Assembly (NCBI RefSeq): GCF_015624425.1
Contig: NZ_CP049919.1
Coordinates: 2,604,001 to 2,668,000 of the forward strand
Origin: Roseateles sp. DAIF2
Lineage (GTDB): Bacteria; Pseudomonadota; Gammaproteobacteria; Burkholderiales; Burkholderiaceae_C
DNA length: 64,000 nucleotides
Reading direction: 5' to 3'
Part shown: one piece after another, positions 8,370 through 17,514 of the stretch
Numbering within the stretch: position 1 is the stretch's first letter
Layout of the letters: each line of letters begins with the position of its first letter
The notes under the pieces: model-generated
Database searches by the model: none
What the model saw: only the letters and a program-made list of their open reading frames with translations
Told to the model about the DNA's origin: nothing
Translations under genes and position numbers: made by a program

Positions 8370-8992
8370 CACAGCACCCCCATCAGATAAACAAAGGTAA
8401 ACACGCCGATCCAGACCAGGTCCAGGAAGTGCCAGAACATCGACAGGCACATCAGGCGACGCTTGTTCTCGACCGTCAGGCCCAGCTTGCCGACCTGCAC
8501 CATCAGCACCACCAGCCAGATGATGCCGAAGCTGACGTGCAGACCGTGGGTGGAGACCAGGGCGAAGAAGGACGACAGGAAGGCGCTGCGCTGCCAGTTC
8601 GCACCCTCGTGGATCAGGTGGGCGAACTCATACAGCTCGACGCCGACGAAGGCCAGGCCCAGCAGGCCGGTGATCGCCAGCCAGCCGAGCACCAGCTTCT
8701 TGCTGCCCTGCTGGGCGCCGATCATCGCAAAGCCGTAGGTGATCGACGAGAACAGCAGCAGCGCGGTGTTGATCGCGACCAGCTTCAGGTCGAACAGGTC
8801 GGCGCCCGAGGGGCCGGCCGCATAGCTCCTGCCCAGCACCGCGAAGGTGGCGAACAGGGCCGCGAAGATGAGCAAGTCGCTCATCAGGTAGATCCAGAAG
8901 CCGAGCAGGGTGCCCTGCTGCGGATGGTGGCTGCCGTCGTCGTAGAAGACCGGCGCTGCGCCGGCGCCGTTCAGGGTGTGCGTTGCTTGCAT
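8369..8992 (-). CDS. cyoC: Cytochrome bo3 ubiquinol oxidase subunit III (CyoC)
   Basis: 207 residues from ATG 8992, preceded by GGAGGT at 10-nt spacing; an upstream TTG at 9013 is less likely. Five transmembrane helices of the COX3 type are visible, with LLGFWIYLMSDLLIFAALF, HLIHEGANWQRSAFLSSFF, STHGLHVSFGIIW and FWHFLDLVWIGVF. It is the non-catalytic subunit of the proton-pumping quinol oxidase in the inner membrane. Confidence 0.94.
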   Translation of the reverse strand: MQATHTLNGAGAAPVFYDDGSHHPQQGTLLGFWIYLMSDLLIFAALFATFAVLGRSYAAGPSGADLFDLKLVAINTALLLFSSITYGFAMIGAQQGSKKLVLGWLAITGLLGLAFVGVELYEFAHLIHEGANWQRSAFLSSFFALVSTHGLHVSFGIIWLVVLMVQVGKLGLTVENKRRLMCLSMFWHFLDLVWIGVFTFVYLMGVL

Positions 8993-9009
8993 GTTGTCGT
9001 GACCTCCGC

Positions 9010-11001
9010 TCAAGCCTGGGCCGCCAGCTGCGCGGTGCGGGCATCCTCGGTGCGCGTCACCTCATCGGCCTTGATGTAGTAGTCGCGGTGGTAGTTGAAG
9101 GTGTGCACGATCGCGTAGATGACGATCGCCGCGAAGCTCACGCCGGCCACCAGCCACATCTGCCAGACCATCGCGAAGCCCAGCAGGGTCGCCAGGGCGG
9201 CGATCACCACGCCGGCGGCGGTGTTCTTGGGCATGTGGATGTCCACGAAACCGCGGGTCGGGCGCACGGCGCCGCGCTTCTTCATGTCGGCCCAGGCGTC
9301 CAGGTCGTGGACCACCGGGGTGAACGCGAAGTTGTAGGCGGGCGGGGGCGAAGCGGTCGACCATTCCAGCGTGCGGCCGTCCCAGGGGTCGCCCGTGACG
9401 TCACGCAGCTGCTCGCGGCGCAGGTAGCTGACGGCGAACTGGATCAGCATCGCGGCGATACCGACGGCGATCAGCACGGCACCGAAGGCGGCGATCTGGA
9501 ACCAGATCTGCAGCGAGGGATCGGTGAAGTGGCTCATGCGGCGGGTCACGCCCATCAGGCCTAGCACGTACAGCGGCATGAAGGCGAAGTAGAAGCCGAT
9601 CACCCAGAACCAGAACGAAACCTTGCCCCAGAACGGATCCAGCTTGTAGCCGAAGGCCTTCGGGAACCAGAAGTAGATGCCCGCGAACAGGCCGAACAGC
9701 ACGCCGCCGATGATCACGTTGTGGAAATGCGCGATCAGGAACAGCGAGTTGTGCAGCACGAAGTCGGCCGGCGGCACCGCCAGCAGCACGCCCGTCATGC
9801 CGCCGATCACGAAGGTGATCATGAAGGCGATGGTCCACATCATCGGCAGCTCGAAGCTGATGCGGCCGCGGTACATCGTGAACAGCCAGTTGAAGATCTT
9901 CGCCCCGGTCGGGATCGAGATGATCATCGTCGTGATGCCGAAGAAGCTGTTGACGCTGGCCCCGGAGCCCATCGTGAAGAAGTGGTGCAGCCAGACGAGA
10001 TACGACAGGATCGTGATCACGACCGTCGCATAGACCATCGAGGCATAGCCGAACAGGCGCTTGCGGCAGAAGGTCGACACCACCTCGGAGAAGATGCCGA
10101 AGCAGGGCAGGATCAGGATGTAGACCTCGGGGTGGCCCCAGATCCAGATCAGGTTCACGTACAGCATGGCGTTGCCGCCCAGGTCCGTCGTGAAGAAGTT
10201 CGTGCCCAGGTAGCGGTCCAGCGACAGCAGCACCAGGGTGGCGGTCAGCACCGGGAAGCTCACCACTATCAGCACGTTGGTGCACAGCGAGGTCCAGGTG
10301 AAGACGGGCATCTTCATCAGGGTCATGCCGGGCGCGCGCATCTTGATGATGGTCACGATCAGGTTGATACCCGACAAGGTCGTGCCTACCCCCGCGACCT
10401 GCAGCGCCCAGATGTAGTAGTCCACCCCCACGCCCGGACTCGCCAGGATGCCCGACAGCGGCGGGAAGGCCAGCCAGCCGGTGCGCGCGAACTCGCCGAC
10501 GAACAGCGAGATCATCAGCAGGATGGCGCCGCCGGCGGTCATCCAGAAGCTGAAGTTGTTCAGGAAGGGGAAGGCCACGTCGCGAGCACCGATCTGCAGC
10601 GGCACGACATAGTTCATGAAGCCCGTGACCAGCGGCATCGCCACGAAGAAGATCATGATCACGCCGTGGGCGGTGAAGATCTGGTCGTAGTGGTGCGGCG
10701 GCAGGAAGCCGGCCTGGTCGCCGAAGGCCATGGCCTGCTGTGCACGCATCATGATGGCGTCGGCGAAGCCGCGCAGCAGCATCACCAGGCCCAGGATGAT
10801 GTACATGATGCCGATCTTCTTGTGGTCGATGCTGGTCAGCCAGTCGCGCCACAGCGGGCCCCAGGCGCGGTAGCGCGTCATCAGGGCCAGCATCACGGTG
10901 CCGCCGATCGCGACCATCGCGAAGGTGGCCCAGATGATCGGGTCATGGGGAATCGCATCCCAGCCGAGGCGGCCGAACACGAGCTTGTTCAGATCTTGCA
11001 T
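9010..11001 (-). CDS. cyoB: Cytochrome bo3 ubiquinol oxidase subunit I (CyoB)
   Basis: 663 residues from ATG 11001. It is the heme-copper catalytic subunit that oxidises ubiquinol, reduces O2 to water and pumps protons. Heme and copper ligands are visible in [11 protein letters not shown] (low-spin heme His), [14 protein letters not shown] (CuB His and the covalently linked Tyr), [10 protein letters not shown] (CuB His pair) and [12 protein letters not shown] (heme ligands). HPEVY indicates a type A oxidase. The NHis/quinol-site architecture fits a quinol rather than a cytochrome c oxidase, in keeping with CyoA lacking CuA. cyoE (heme O synthase) is not in this operon. Confidence 0.95.
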   Translation of the reverse strand: MQDLNKLVFGRLGWDAIPHDPIIWATFAMVAIGGTVMLALMTRYRAWGPLWRDWLTSIDHKKIGIMYIILGLVMLLRGFADAIMMRAQQAMAFGDQAGFLPPHHYDQIFTAHGVIMIFFVAMPLVTGFMNYVVPLQIGARDVAFPFLNNFSFWMTAGGAILLMISLFVGEFARTGWLAFPPLSGILASPGVGVDYYIWALQVAGVGTTLSGINLIVTIIKMRAPGMTLMKMPVFTWTSLCTNVLIVVSFPVLTATLVLLSLDRYLGTNFFTTDLGGNAMLYVNLIWIWGHPEVYILILPCFGIFSEVVSTFCRKRLFGYASMVYATVVITILSYLVWLHHFFTMGSGASVNSFFGITTMIISIPTGAKIFNWLFTMYRGRISFELPMMWTIAFMITFVIGGMTGVLLAVPPADFVLHNSLFLIAHFHNVIIGGVLFGLFAGIYFWFPKAFGYKLDPFWGKVSFWFWVIGFYFAFMPLYVLGLMGVTRRMSHFTDPSLQIWFQIAAFGAVLIAVGIAAMLIQFAVSYLRREQLRDVTGDPWDGRTLEWSTASPPPAYNFAFTPVVHDLDAWADMKKRGAVRPTRGFVDIHMPKNTAAGVVIAALATLLGFAMVWQMWLVAGVSFAAIVIYAIVHTFNYHRDYYIKADEVTRTEDARTAQLAAQA

Positions 11002-11030
11002 AACAAATACTCGGGATTGGGGCGGCTGCC

Positions 11031-12110
11031 TCAGCGCAGCTGCGACGGCGATTGTTGGGCCTGGTTGCGCGGTGCGAAGTCGCCGGCGTTCTCGGGCGTG
11101 CACAGGGCCGACACATAGGTGCGCTGCCCTTCATCGCCCCAGGGCTTGCTGGCCAGGCCGTCGATCGCGCCCTTGCCGCCGCCGCCGGCGGCGTCGATGG
11201 CCATCATCTGGGCCATGCACATCTTGCTGCCGTCAACGCAGCGATTCACGATCGCGTCGTACAGGCCGTTGGCCACGCTGGCGTAGCGGCGCACCGGCTC
11301 CTTGCCGCTGGGCTTTTCCAGCGCCAGGTAGTCGGCGCGGGTCAGCTGGCTGCCCTCGGCCTTGCTGCGCTCGACCCAGCTGGCGAAGTCCGATTCGGAC
11401 ATGCCGTGGAACTTGAAGCGCATGTGCGAGAAGCCGTCACCGCTGAAGTTCGACGAGAAGCCGTCGTAGACGCCAACCTTGTTGATCACCGCGTGCAGCT
11501 TGGTTTCCATGCCGGGCATCGCGTAGATCATGCCGGCCAGGGCCGGCACGTAGAAGGCGTTCATCACGGTGGACGAGGTCAGCTTGAACTGGATCGGGCG
11601 GTCCACCGGCGCGGCCAGCTCGTTGACCGTGGCGATGCCCTGCTGCGGGTAGAGGAACAGCCATTTCCAGTCCAGCGCCACGACCTCGACGATCAGGGGC
11701 TGCACATCGGCCGGGACCGGACGCTCGGCGTCGATGCGGTCCAGCGGGCGGTAGGGGTCCAGCTTGTGGGTGCTGATCCAGGTGATCGCGCCCAGCGCGA
11801 TGATGATCAGCAGCGGTGCGCCCCAGATCACCAGTTCCAGCCGGGTGGAATGGTCCCAGTCGGGCTCGTAGGCGGCCGACTTGTTGGCCTGGCGGTAGCG
11901 CCAGGCGAACAGGATGGTCAAGGCGATCACCGGTACGATGATGACCAGCATCAACAGGGTGGAGGTGATGATCAGATCGGCCTGCTGCACGGCGATATCG
12001 CCGGAGGGCTTCATCACCACCATATTGCAGCCCGCCAACGGCAGAAGACCCGCCAGTAGCAGGCCGAGGCGGAGCAGAATGCTCTTGAAAGGAGAGGAAT
12101 TGGACGTCAT
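11031..12110 (-). CDS. cyoA: Cytochrome bo3 ubiquinol oxidase subunit II (CyoA), lipoprotein
   Basis: 359 residues. The lipoprotein signal ends in LLPLAGC (Cys at about 28) and is followed by two transmembrane helices. A periplasmic cupredoxin domain carries [33 protein letters not shown] and [16 protein letters not shown]; the CuA-binding cysteine pair of cytochrome c oxidases is absent, as expected for a quinol oxidase. The C-terminal tail (from about 290) is longer than the core domain needs. It is the first gene of the operon cyoABCD-SURF1-regB-regA; an FNR/ANR-type box lies about 60 bp upstream. Confidence 0.94.
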   Translation of the reverse strand: MTSNSSPFKSILLRLGLLLAGLLPLAGCNMVVMKPSGDIAVQQADLIITSTLLMLVIIVPVIALTILFAWRYRQANKSAAYEPDWDHSTRLELVIWGAPLLIIIALGAITWISTHKLDPYRPLDRIDAERPVPADVQPLIVEVVALDWKWLFLYPQQGIATVNELAAPVDRPIQFKLTSSTVMNAFYVPALAGMIYAMPGMETKLHAVINKVGVYDGFSSNFSGDGFSHMRFKFHGMSESDFASWVERSKAEGSQLTRADYLALEKPSGKEPVRRYASVANGLYDAIVNRCVDGSKMCMAQMMAIDAAGGGGKGAIDGLASKPWGDEGQRTYVSALCTPENAGDFAPRNQAQQSPSQLR

Positions 12111-12169
12111 CGGGAAAACCAGACCGGCGGGAAAACGCTAGTTGCGCGTCGGGCGCGAATGTATCTTGA

Positions 12170-12183
12170 TTGACCCAAATCAA
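12170..12183. promoter_or_regulatory. FNR/ANR-type binding site between cyoA and the MFS gene
   Basis: TTGACCCAAATCAA on the plus strand (TTGATTTGGGTCAA on the minus strand) fits the FNR/CRP-family half-site pattern TTGAY-N4-ATCAA. It lies about 66 bp from the cyoA start and 37 bp from the MFS start, so one bound regulator could act on both divergent genes. The match is seen directly; the regulator is inferred. Confidence 0.7.
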
Positions 12184-12213
12184 CGATTGGACATTTTGTC
12201 CCAGGCAGGAGAC

Positions 12214-13530
12214 ATGAACAGCAGCAGTACTCTCAATTCGTCGCTGGTGCCCGAAGCCCAACAGGGCCCTGCCGACAGCCTCGCACCCGGGGATATCGCG
12301 GTGGGCGTGGTCATCGGTCGCGCCTCCGAATACTTCGATTTCTTCGTCTACGGGATCGCATCCGCGCTGGTTTTCCCGGCGGTGTTTTTCCCCCACATGG
12401 GGCGGCTCGAAGGGACCTTGTTCTCGTTCGCCTTGTTTTCGCTGGCCTTCATCGTGCGGCCGCTGGGCACGCTCGCGGGGATGGAGATTCAGCGCCGATA
12501 CGGCCGCAGTGTCAAGCTGACCGTGGCCCTGTTCCTGCTCGGCAGCTCCACCGCCGGCATGGCCCTGCTGCCCGGCTACGCGAGTGCCGGCGCCGCGGCG
12601 ATCGGCATGCTGGCGGCCTGCCGCATCGGCCAGGGCCTGGCCCAGGGCGGGTCCTGGGACGGCCTGCCCTCGCTGCTGGCGCTGAACGCGCCGCCGCACC
12701 GGCGCGGCTGGTACGCGATGCTGGGCCAGCTGGGCGCGCCGCTGGGCTTCCTGGTGGCCTGCGGCCTGTTCGCCTACCTCTGGGGCCATCTGTCCAGCAA
12801 CGACTTCCTGGAATGGGGCTGGCGCTTCCCCTTCTTCGCCGCCTTCGCGATCAACGTGGTCGCGCTGTTCGCCCGGCTGCGCCTGGTGGTGACGCATGAG
12901 TACGAGCGTGAGCTGGGCGAGCGCGAGCTGGAGCCCTGCGACGTCGGCGAGCTGATGCGCGAGCAGGGCGGCAATGTGGTGATCGGCGCCTTCGCGGCCC
13001 TGGCCAGCTATGCGCTGTTCCACCTGGTCACGGTGTTCCCGCTGTCCTGGGTGATGCTGCATTCCAGCCAGGACATCGGGGCCTTCCTGGCGGTGCAACT
13101 GGTCGGTGCGCTGCTGGCGGCCGCGGCGATGCCGCTGTCGGGCATCCTGGCCGATCGCATCGGCCGGCGCAGCACCCTGGGCGGGCTGGCGGTGGCGATC
13201 GGGCTGTTCAGCCTGGTGGCGCCCTGGCTGCTGGACGGCGGCGCGCGCGGCCAGGACCTGTTCATCCTGTTCGGCTTCGTGCTGCTGGGCCTGTCCTACG
13301 GCCAGTCGGCCGGCGCGGTGACCTCGAACTTCCTGCCGCGCCTGCGCTACACCGGCGCCGCGCTGACCGCCGATCTGGCCTGGCTGATCGGCGCCGCCTT
13401 CGCGCCGCTGGTGGCCCTGGGCCTGTCGGCCCGCTTCGGCCTGGGCGCGGTGAGCCTGTACCTGCTGTCCGGCGCCGCCTGCACCCTGGCCGCGCTGCGC
13501 ATCAACAAGAGCCTGGCGCAGCGCGACTGA
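12214..13530 (+). CDS. MFS transporter, metabolite:H+ symporter type
   Basis: 438 residues from ATG 12214 (ribosome site CAGGAGAC). Twelve hydrophobic segments are predictable by eye. FDFFVYGIASALVFPAVFFP at the first helix, FIVRPLGTLAG, the loop motif RYGRSVKLTV, and ADRIGRRSTLGG in the second half follow the MHS (proline/betaine and organic-acid symporter) pattern. The substrate is unknown. It is transcribed divergently from cyoA with the FNR-type box in the shared 103-bp spacer, so it may serve microaerobic or anaerobic metabolism. A bidirectional terminator follows. Confidence 0.85.
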   Translation: MNSSSTLNSSLVPEAQQGPADSLAPGDIAVGVVIGRASEYFDFFVYGIASALVFPAVFFPHMGRLEGTLFSFALFSLAFIVRPLGTLAGMEIQRRYGRSVKLTVALFLLGSSTAGMALLPGYASAGAAAIGMLAACRIGQGLAQGGSWDGLPSLLALNAPPHRRGWYAMLGQLGAPLGFLVACGLFAYLWGHLSSNDFLEWGWRFPFFAAFAINVVALFARLRLVVTHEYERELGERELEPCDVGELMREQGGNVVIGAFAALASYALFHLVTVFPLSWVMLHSSQDIGAFLAVQLVGALLAAAAMPLSGILADRIGRRSTLGGLAVAIGLFSLVAPWLLDGGARGQDLFILFGFVLLGLSYGQSAGAVTSNFLPRLRYTGAALTADLAWLIGAAFAPLVALGLSARFGLGAVSLYLLSGAACTLAALRINKSLAQRD

Positions 13531-13551
13531 GCGCCGCTCCGGCAATCCGAA

Positions 13552-13576
13552 ACGGGCCCCGCGGGGCCCGTTTTTT
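13552..13576. terminator. Bidirectional rho-independent terminator
   Basis: ACGGGCCCCGCGGGGCCCGT (13552-13571), a perfect palindrome followed by TTTTTT. It separates the convergent MFS and dioxygenase genes. Confidence 0.85.
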
Positions 13577-13578
13577 GT

Positions 13579-14388
13579 TCAGCCGAAGCGGAAGCTGGAG
13601 GCCGTGACCCCGCCCATGAAGGCGGCCTCGTGATAGATCAGCGAGCCCGTTTCGCCCTCCGCGGCCCCCACCGCGACCATCAGGGGCAGCAGATGGTCCT
13701 CCCGCGGGTGCGCCAGACGGGCCGCCGGGGCGTCGCTCCAGCGCAACAAGGCGGCGCTGCGGGCCTCGGGAGATTCCCGCAGCAGGGTCTGCTGCAGCCA
13801 GGCGTCGAAGGCGCCCGAGGCGGCCTTGGCGGCCGGGCCGAAGGCGCGCAGGTTGTGATAGCTCAGACCACTGCCGACGATCAGGATGCCCTCGTCGCGC
13901 AGCGGCGCCAGCGCCCGGCCCAGGGCCAGGTGCGCGGCCGGGTCATAGCCCTGTTGCAGCGAGAGCTGCACCAGCGGCATCTCGGCCGCCGGGTACATCG
14001 GAACCATGGTGGTGAAGGCGCCATGGTCGAAGCCCTGGCTTTCGTTCAGCGCGCCGGGCAGGCCGGCGGACTCGATCAGCGCGAGCACGCGCCGCGCCAG
14101 CGCCGGATCGCCGGGCGCCGGGTACTTGACCTGGTAGGTGTGGGGCGGGAAGCCGCCGTAGTCGTAGACCATGCCGGGCCGCTCGGCCGCCATCACCTCG
14201 AAGCCGGGCGTCTCCCAATGGCCGGAGATCATCAGCACCGCGCGCGGTGTCGCACCGAGTTCCTGCGGGATGCGCTTCAGCGAGACCTCCAGCGCGTGGA
14301 AGTTCTCGCGGAACGGCCCGTCCATATAGGGCCAGGGGCCGCCGCCGTGGGAGAGGAAGTAGGTGGGGAGTCGGGTGCTGCCGGTCAT
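13579..14388 (-). CDS. DODA-type (LigB-fold) extradiol aromatic ring-opening dioxygenase
   Basis: 269 residues from ATG 14388; the open frame continues upstream without conserved sequence. It belongs to the YgiD/4,5-DOPA-extradiol-dioxygenase family. LPTYFLSHGGGPW supplies the first metal-ligand histidine, MISGHWETPGFEV, FDHGAFTTMVPMYP and GSGLSYHNLRAFG the others, and LIYHEAAFMGGVT is the typical C-terminal motif. Ring cleavage of an aromatic catechol with Zn or Fe is the family activity; the substrate in this organism is not evident. No catabolic genes adjoin. Confidence 0.9.
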   Translation of the reverse strand: MTGSTRLPTYFLSHGGGPWPYMDGPFRENFHALEVSLKRIPQELGATPRAVLMISGHWETPGFEVMAAERPGMVYDYGGFPPHTYQVKYPAPGDPALARRVLALIESAGLPGALNESQGFDHGAFTTMVPMYPAAEMPLVQLSLQQGYDPAAHLALGRALAPLRDEGILIVGSGLSYHNLRAFGPAAKAASGAFDAWLQQTLLRESPEARSAALLRWSDAPAARLAHPREDHLLPLMVAVGAAEGETGSLIYHEAAFMGGVTASSFRFG

Positions 14389-14496
14389 CGGGGGCCTGCC
14401 TTTTGTGATGCTGGCCTTCAGTCTGAACCTTGGCGGGCTCCGCATGGCGCAGGGCTGTTGAGCGCTGCATTCAAAAATACGCAAGAGCGGAATGAC

Positions 14497-14520
14497 AAAG
14501 CCCGGCCAGGGCCGGGCTTT
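14497..14520 (-). terminator. Terminator after the 85-residue gene
   Basis: AAAGCCCGGCC, an AG loop and GGCCGGGCTTT form a perfect hairpin 35 bp beyond the stop at 14555 on the minus strand. The T run on that strand is short. Confidence 0.65.
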
Positions 14521-14554
14521 TGAGGGGAAAGGGGCCTTGCGGCCCCGGCCGGGT

Positions 14555-14812
14555 TCAGTCGAGCCAGCTGCGGCGGGCGGCCTGGCGCAGCGAGGCGGCC
14601 AGTTCGGGGCGGCTGGCCTCGGTGCGGTCGGCGAGCTCGCGCAGTTCGCTCCGGGCGCGTCCCTCGCCGATCATCGCGGCGAAGCGCAGCAGGGTGCGGC
14701 CCAGGGCGGCGCCGGCGGTGACCAGGCGTTCGCCCCCGCTGCGCGCGGCGCCGATGCGAGCGGCGTCAAACGGCATCACATGGAGCGGCAGGTTCAGCGG
14801 GGCGGTAGACAT
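14555..14812 (-). CDS. Small hypothetical protein, 85 residues
   Basis: 85 residues starting MSTAPLNLPLHVMPFDAARI and ending RRSWLD; two amphipathic helices rich in Ala, Arg and Leu are likely (ALGRTLLRFAAMIGEGRARSE, then AASLRQAARR). No signal peptide or membrane segment. It is divergent from a LysR regulator with 150 bp between them, the usual arrangement for a regulator and its target, and has its own terminator. The start is supported by AAGGAAG a few bases upstream. No family recognised; it lies inside a longer meaningless open frame. Confidence 0.6.
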   Translation of the reverse strand: MSTAPLNLPLHVMPFDAARIGAARSGGERLVTAGAALGRTLLRFAAMIGEGRARSELRELADRTEASRPELAASLRQAARRSWLD

Positions 14813-14962
14813 GGTGTGCTTCCTTCTTCGTTGGCTGGAGGGCGCGGGTTGCTCCCTGTCCATGGCCCGAATATTGAGGTTTTTACGTAGAACTATCCAA
14901 TTGCGTTCCCGAATCCAGGTATCACTGTCGCGAATGACCCGTGATCGATTTAGCATCGGGCC

Positions 14963-15949
14963 ATGCAGATACCTCGGCCCCTGAACTTCCGCACCCTGGA
15001 TTTGAACCTGCTGCGGGTATTCGACGTCGTGATGGTCGAGCGCCATGTCACCCGAGCCGCCGCGCGCCTGGCGATCACCCAGCCGGCGGTCAGCAATGCG
15101 CTGCGCCGGCTGCGCGAGGCGACCAACGAGGAGCTGTTCATCCCGACCTCGTCCGGCGTCGTGCCCACCGCCCATGCCGAGGCCCTGTGGCCGATCGTGC
15201 GGACGGCGCTGGCGAACCTGCAGCGCGCCTTCGAACCGCAGGCCTTCGACCCGCGCGAGGACAGCGGCCTGGGCTTCACGGTGGCGATGGCCGACGCCAC
15301 CGCCGCGCTCTTTGTGCCGGCGCTGGCGCGGCGCTTCCAGCGCGAGGGCGTGCGGGTGGGGCTGCGCGTGGTGCCGCTGACGACGCGCGACCCGCGCGAG
15401 ATGCTGGAGCAGGGCCTGGCCGAGGTGGCGCTGGGCTTCTTCCCCGAGCTGCCGGCGGCGCTGCGGGCCGAGGGCGAGGCGCTGAGCCTGTTTCGCTGCG
15501 AGCATCTGTACTCGACCGCCTACCAATGCGTGATGCGGCGCGACCATCCGCTGGCCGCGACCGAGACCCTGAGCCTGGATGACTACTGCGCGGCCGAGCA
15601 TCTGCGCGTCAGCTTCGCCGGCCGGGCGCGCGGCTTCGTCGACGACGCGCTGGCCCGCATCGGCCGCCAGCGCCATGTGTCGATCACGGTGAACAGCTAC
15701 TTCACCGCCGCGCTGACGGTGCAGCAGAGCGATCTGCTGACCGTGTTGCCCAGCAGCTTCCTGCCGGCCGCCGGCTTCGGCGACCGCCTGGCCGCGCGCG
15801 CCGTGCCCTTCGAGCTGCTGGGCATCGACATCGGCTACGCCTGGCATGCCCGCCACGAGCTGGACCCGGCGCAGCGCTGGCTGCGCGAGGCCCTGGTGGC
15901 GGTGGCGGCGGAGATCCTGGCGCTGCCGGCGGCAGGGGCGACGGCCTGA
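14963..15949 (+). CDS. LysR-family transcriptional regulator
   Basis: 328 residues. The N-terminal winged helix-turn-helix is clear: NLLRVFDVVMVERHVTRAAA, ITQPAVSNALRRLRE and ELFIPTSSGVVPT. A periplasmic-binding-protein-like effector domain follows (about residues 100-310). It probably controls the divergent 85-residue gene and itself from the shared 150-bp spacer. The effector is unknown. The start has no clear ribosome site; MQIPRPLNFRTLDLNLL is the best in-frame start. Confidence 0.9.
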   Translation: MQIPRPLNFRTLDLNLLRVFDVVMVERHVTRAAARLAITQPAVSNALRRLREATNEELFIPTSSGVVPTAHAEALWPIVRTALANLQRAFEPQAFDPREDSGLGFTVAMADATAALFVPALARRFQREGVRVGLRVVPLTTRDPREMLEQGLAEVALGFFPELPAALRAEGEALSLFRCEHLYSTAYQCVMRRDHPLAATETLSLDDYCAAEHLRVSFAGRARGFVDDALARIGRQRHVSITVNSYFTAALTVQQSDLLTVLPSSFLPAAGFGDRLAARAVPFELLGIDIGYAWHARHELDPAQRWLREALVAVAAEILALPAAGATA

Positions 15950-16006
15950 GCGAAGAATGTGCGGGCTGAGTCGATGTCAGCGTGTATCTACGACTGATAC
16001 GGGTGC

Positions 16007-16981
16007 TCAGGGCGCAGAGGTGGCCGACGAGGCCCGCGAGGCTCCGCCGCCGTTGGCGGCTGCCGGCTGGCCCGCCAGCTGCCGGAAATCGTCCTCGTAG
16101 CCCTTGAGCGTGCGCATCGCGCGCTCGCGCTGGGCCGGCGTGGTGGCGTTGTGCAGGCGTGCGAACACCGCGCAGCCCTCGCGCAGCAGGGTCTGGGCAT
16201 AGCGCTGCTGGGTCGGGTCGGGCGGCTGGCGCAGCGCGCGCTCCAGGTAGCTCTTGAGCAGGGCGGCGGCGGCCTCGGGCGGCAGCTTGTCGTCATGGAT
16301 GCGGCGCAGCTGCTGGCGCAGGTCCTGCTGGCGGCGCAGGCGCTCGTTGAAGCTGCGCTGCGCATCGAAGCCGGCGCCCTGGGTCAGCAGGGCCTCGCGC
16401 AACACCTGGCGCTGCGGTTCGTCCAGGCTGCCGTAGAGCATCTCGCTGCGCTCCAGCATCTTGTCGAAGCGCCGCTCACGGCGCTGCTCCGGCGTGCCGT
16501 CCAGCCAGTCGGCCTTCCATTGGGTGTCGGTGACCTTCTGCTTGCGTTCGATATGTTTGAGCTGCTCGGCGCTCAGGTCCGAGGCCAGCCACAGCAGCGG
16601 CCAGTTGGCCGGCTCCAGCAGCGGTGGCTCCACCACCGCGCGCAGCTGCTCCAGCAGCGTGCAGGCCAGCTCCGGTGCGATCTCGCCGGCCAACCGCGGT
16701 CGCAGGCGCTGCAGCTCGTCGGCATAGCGCGGCAGCTGGGTGCGGCGGTGCCAGGTCATGAACTGCGCCAGCCCCTCGCGCACCCGCGGCGCCTGCTCGG
16801 CCGTGATGTCCACATAGCTGTCCAGCCGCCAGTAGAGCAGGGTGTCGGCGTTGCTGTAGGCGAGCTTGACGGTGCTGCAGGCCTGCAGCGCCAGCAGCGC
16901 CAGCAGCGCCAGGAGCAGGAGCAGGCGGGCCAGCGGCCCTGGGGATGGAGATGTGGGGGTTGCGTCATGGACGAGGCGCAT
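16007..16981 (-). CDS. DUF6279-like lipoprotein
   Basis: 324 residues from ATG 16981. The signal peptide (LARLLLLLALLALLAL) ends in LQAC, a lipobox. The mature part starts STVKLAYSNADTLLYWRLDSYVD, the hallmark of a family of all-helical lipoproteins in beta- and gammaproteobacteria (DUF6279), with ELQRLRPRLAG and LYGSLDEPQRQVLREAL further on. Predicted mostly coiled-coil or helical, in the periplasm, function unknown. The last 20 residues are low-complexity Ala, Gly and Ser. The longer open frame to 17269 has no conserved sequence. Confidence 0.8.
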   Translation of the reverse strand: MRLVHDATPTSPSPGPLARLLLLLALLALLALQACSTVKLAYSNADTLLYWRLDSYVDITAEQAPRVREGLAQFMTWHRRTQLPRYADELQRLRPRLAGEIAPELACTLLEQLRAVVEPPLLEPANWPLLWLASDLSAEQLKHIERKQKVTDTQWKADWLDGTPEQRRERRFDKMLERSEMLYGSLDEPQRQVLREALLTQGAGFDAQRSFNERLRRQQDLRQQLRRIHDDKLPPEAAAALLKSYLERALRQPPDPTQQRYAQTLLREGCAVFARLHNATTPAQRERAMRTLKGYEDDFRQLAGQPAAANGGGASRASSATSAP

Positions 16982-17110
16982 GGCGCCAACCGTACCACCT
17001 GACGGTGACTTGTGGTGTATCGGCGGTAACGGCCGTCGTCGCCTACCTGCTACTACTAACATCGCCGCTTGCATCCGCCCGTTGGCAGGGTTGGCAACAG
17101 GGAGCCGACG

Positions 17111-17500
17111 ATGATGACGATGAAGATGGTCTTGACCAACGCCACCACGCCCGACGAGTACATCGCCTGGCATGCCGGGGGCAGCTGGCAGCGCCGCTAT
17201 GCCGAGGCGCTGCGCGCCGTGGTGGGCGAGGCGGCGCCGCAGCTGCACGAGCGGCTGCGCTGGGGTCATCTGGTCTATTGCCGGGATCGGGAGGCGAAGA
17301 GCCCGGTGCTGCTGATCCGGATCGAGCCGCAGCGCCTGCTGTTCGGCTTCTGGCGCGGCCAGCGCCTGCGCGACATCGAGCCGCGCCTGCGGCCCGGCGG
17401 CAAGTACGAGATGGCGACCCTGGAGCTGCGCGAGGACACGCCGCTGGCACGGGAGACCGCGCTCAGGATGGTGGCCGGGGCGGCGGGGCTGGCTAACTAA
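17111..17500 (+). CDS. DUF1801 family protein
   Basis: 129 residues from ATG 17111 (AGGGAG ribosome site at 6 nt). DUF1801/YdhG-like fold: TTPDEYIAWHAGG, LRAVVGEAAPQLHERLRWGHLVY (usual form WGxPxY), LLFGFWRGQRL. Proteins of this family are small, soluble and of unclear function. Convergent with the GAF-domain gene, leaving 14 bp between the two. Confidence 0.75.
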   Translation: MMTMKMVLTNATTPDEYIAWHAGGSWQRRYAEALRAVVGEAAPQLHERLRWGHLVYCRDREAKSPVLLIRIEPQRLLFGFWRGQRLRDIEPRLRPGGKYEMATLELREDTPLARETALRMVAGAAGLAN

Positions 17501-17514
17501 CTAGGCGGGGCCGA

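Noticed and set aside
12166..12183. FNR box read as TTGAT-N8-ATCAA
   Set aside because: The spacing is wrong for FNR-family dimers; the overlapping TTGAC-N4-ATCAA at 12170 has the correct spacing.
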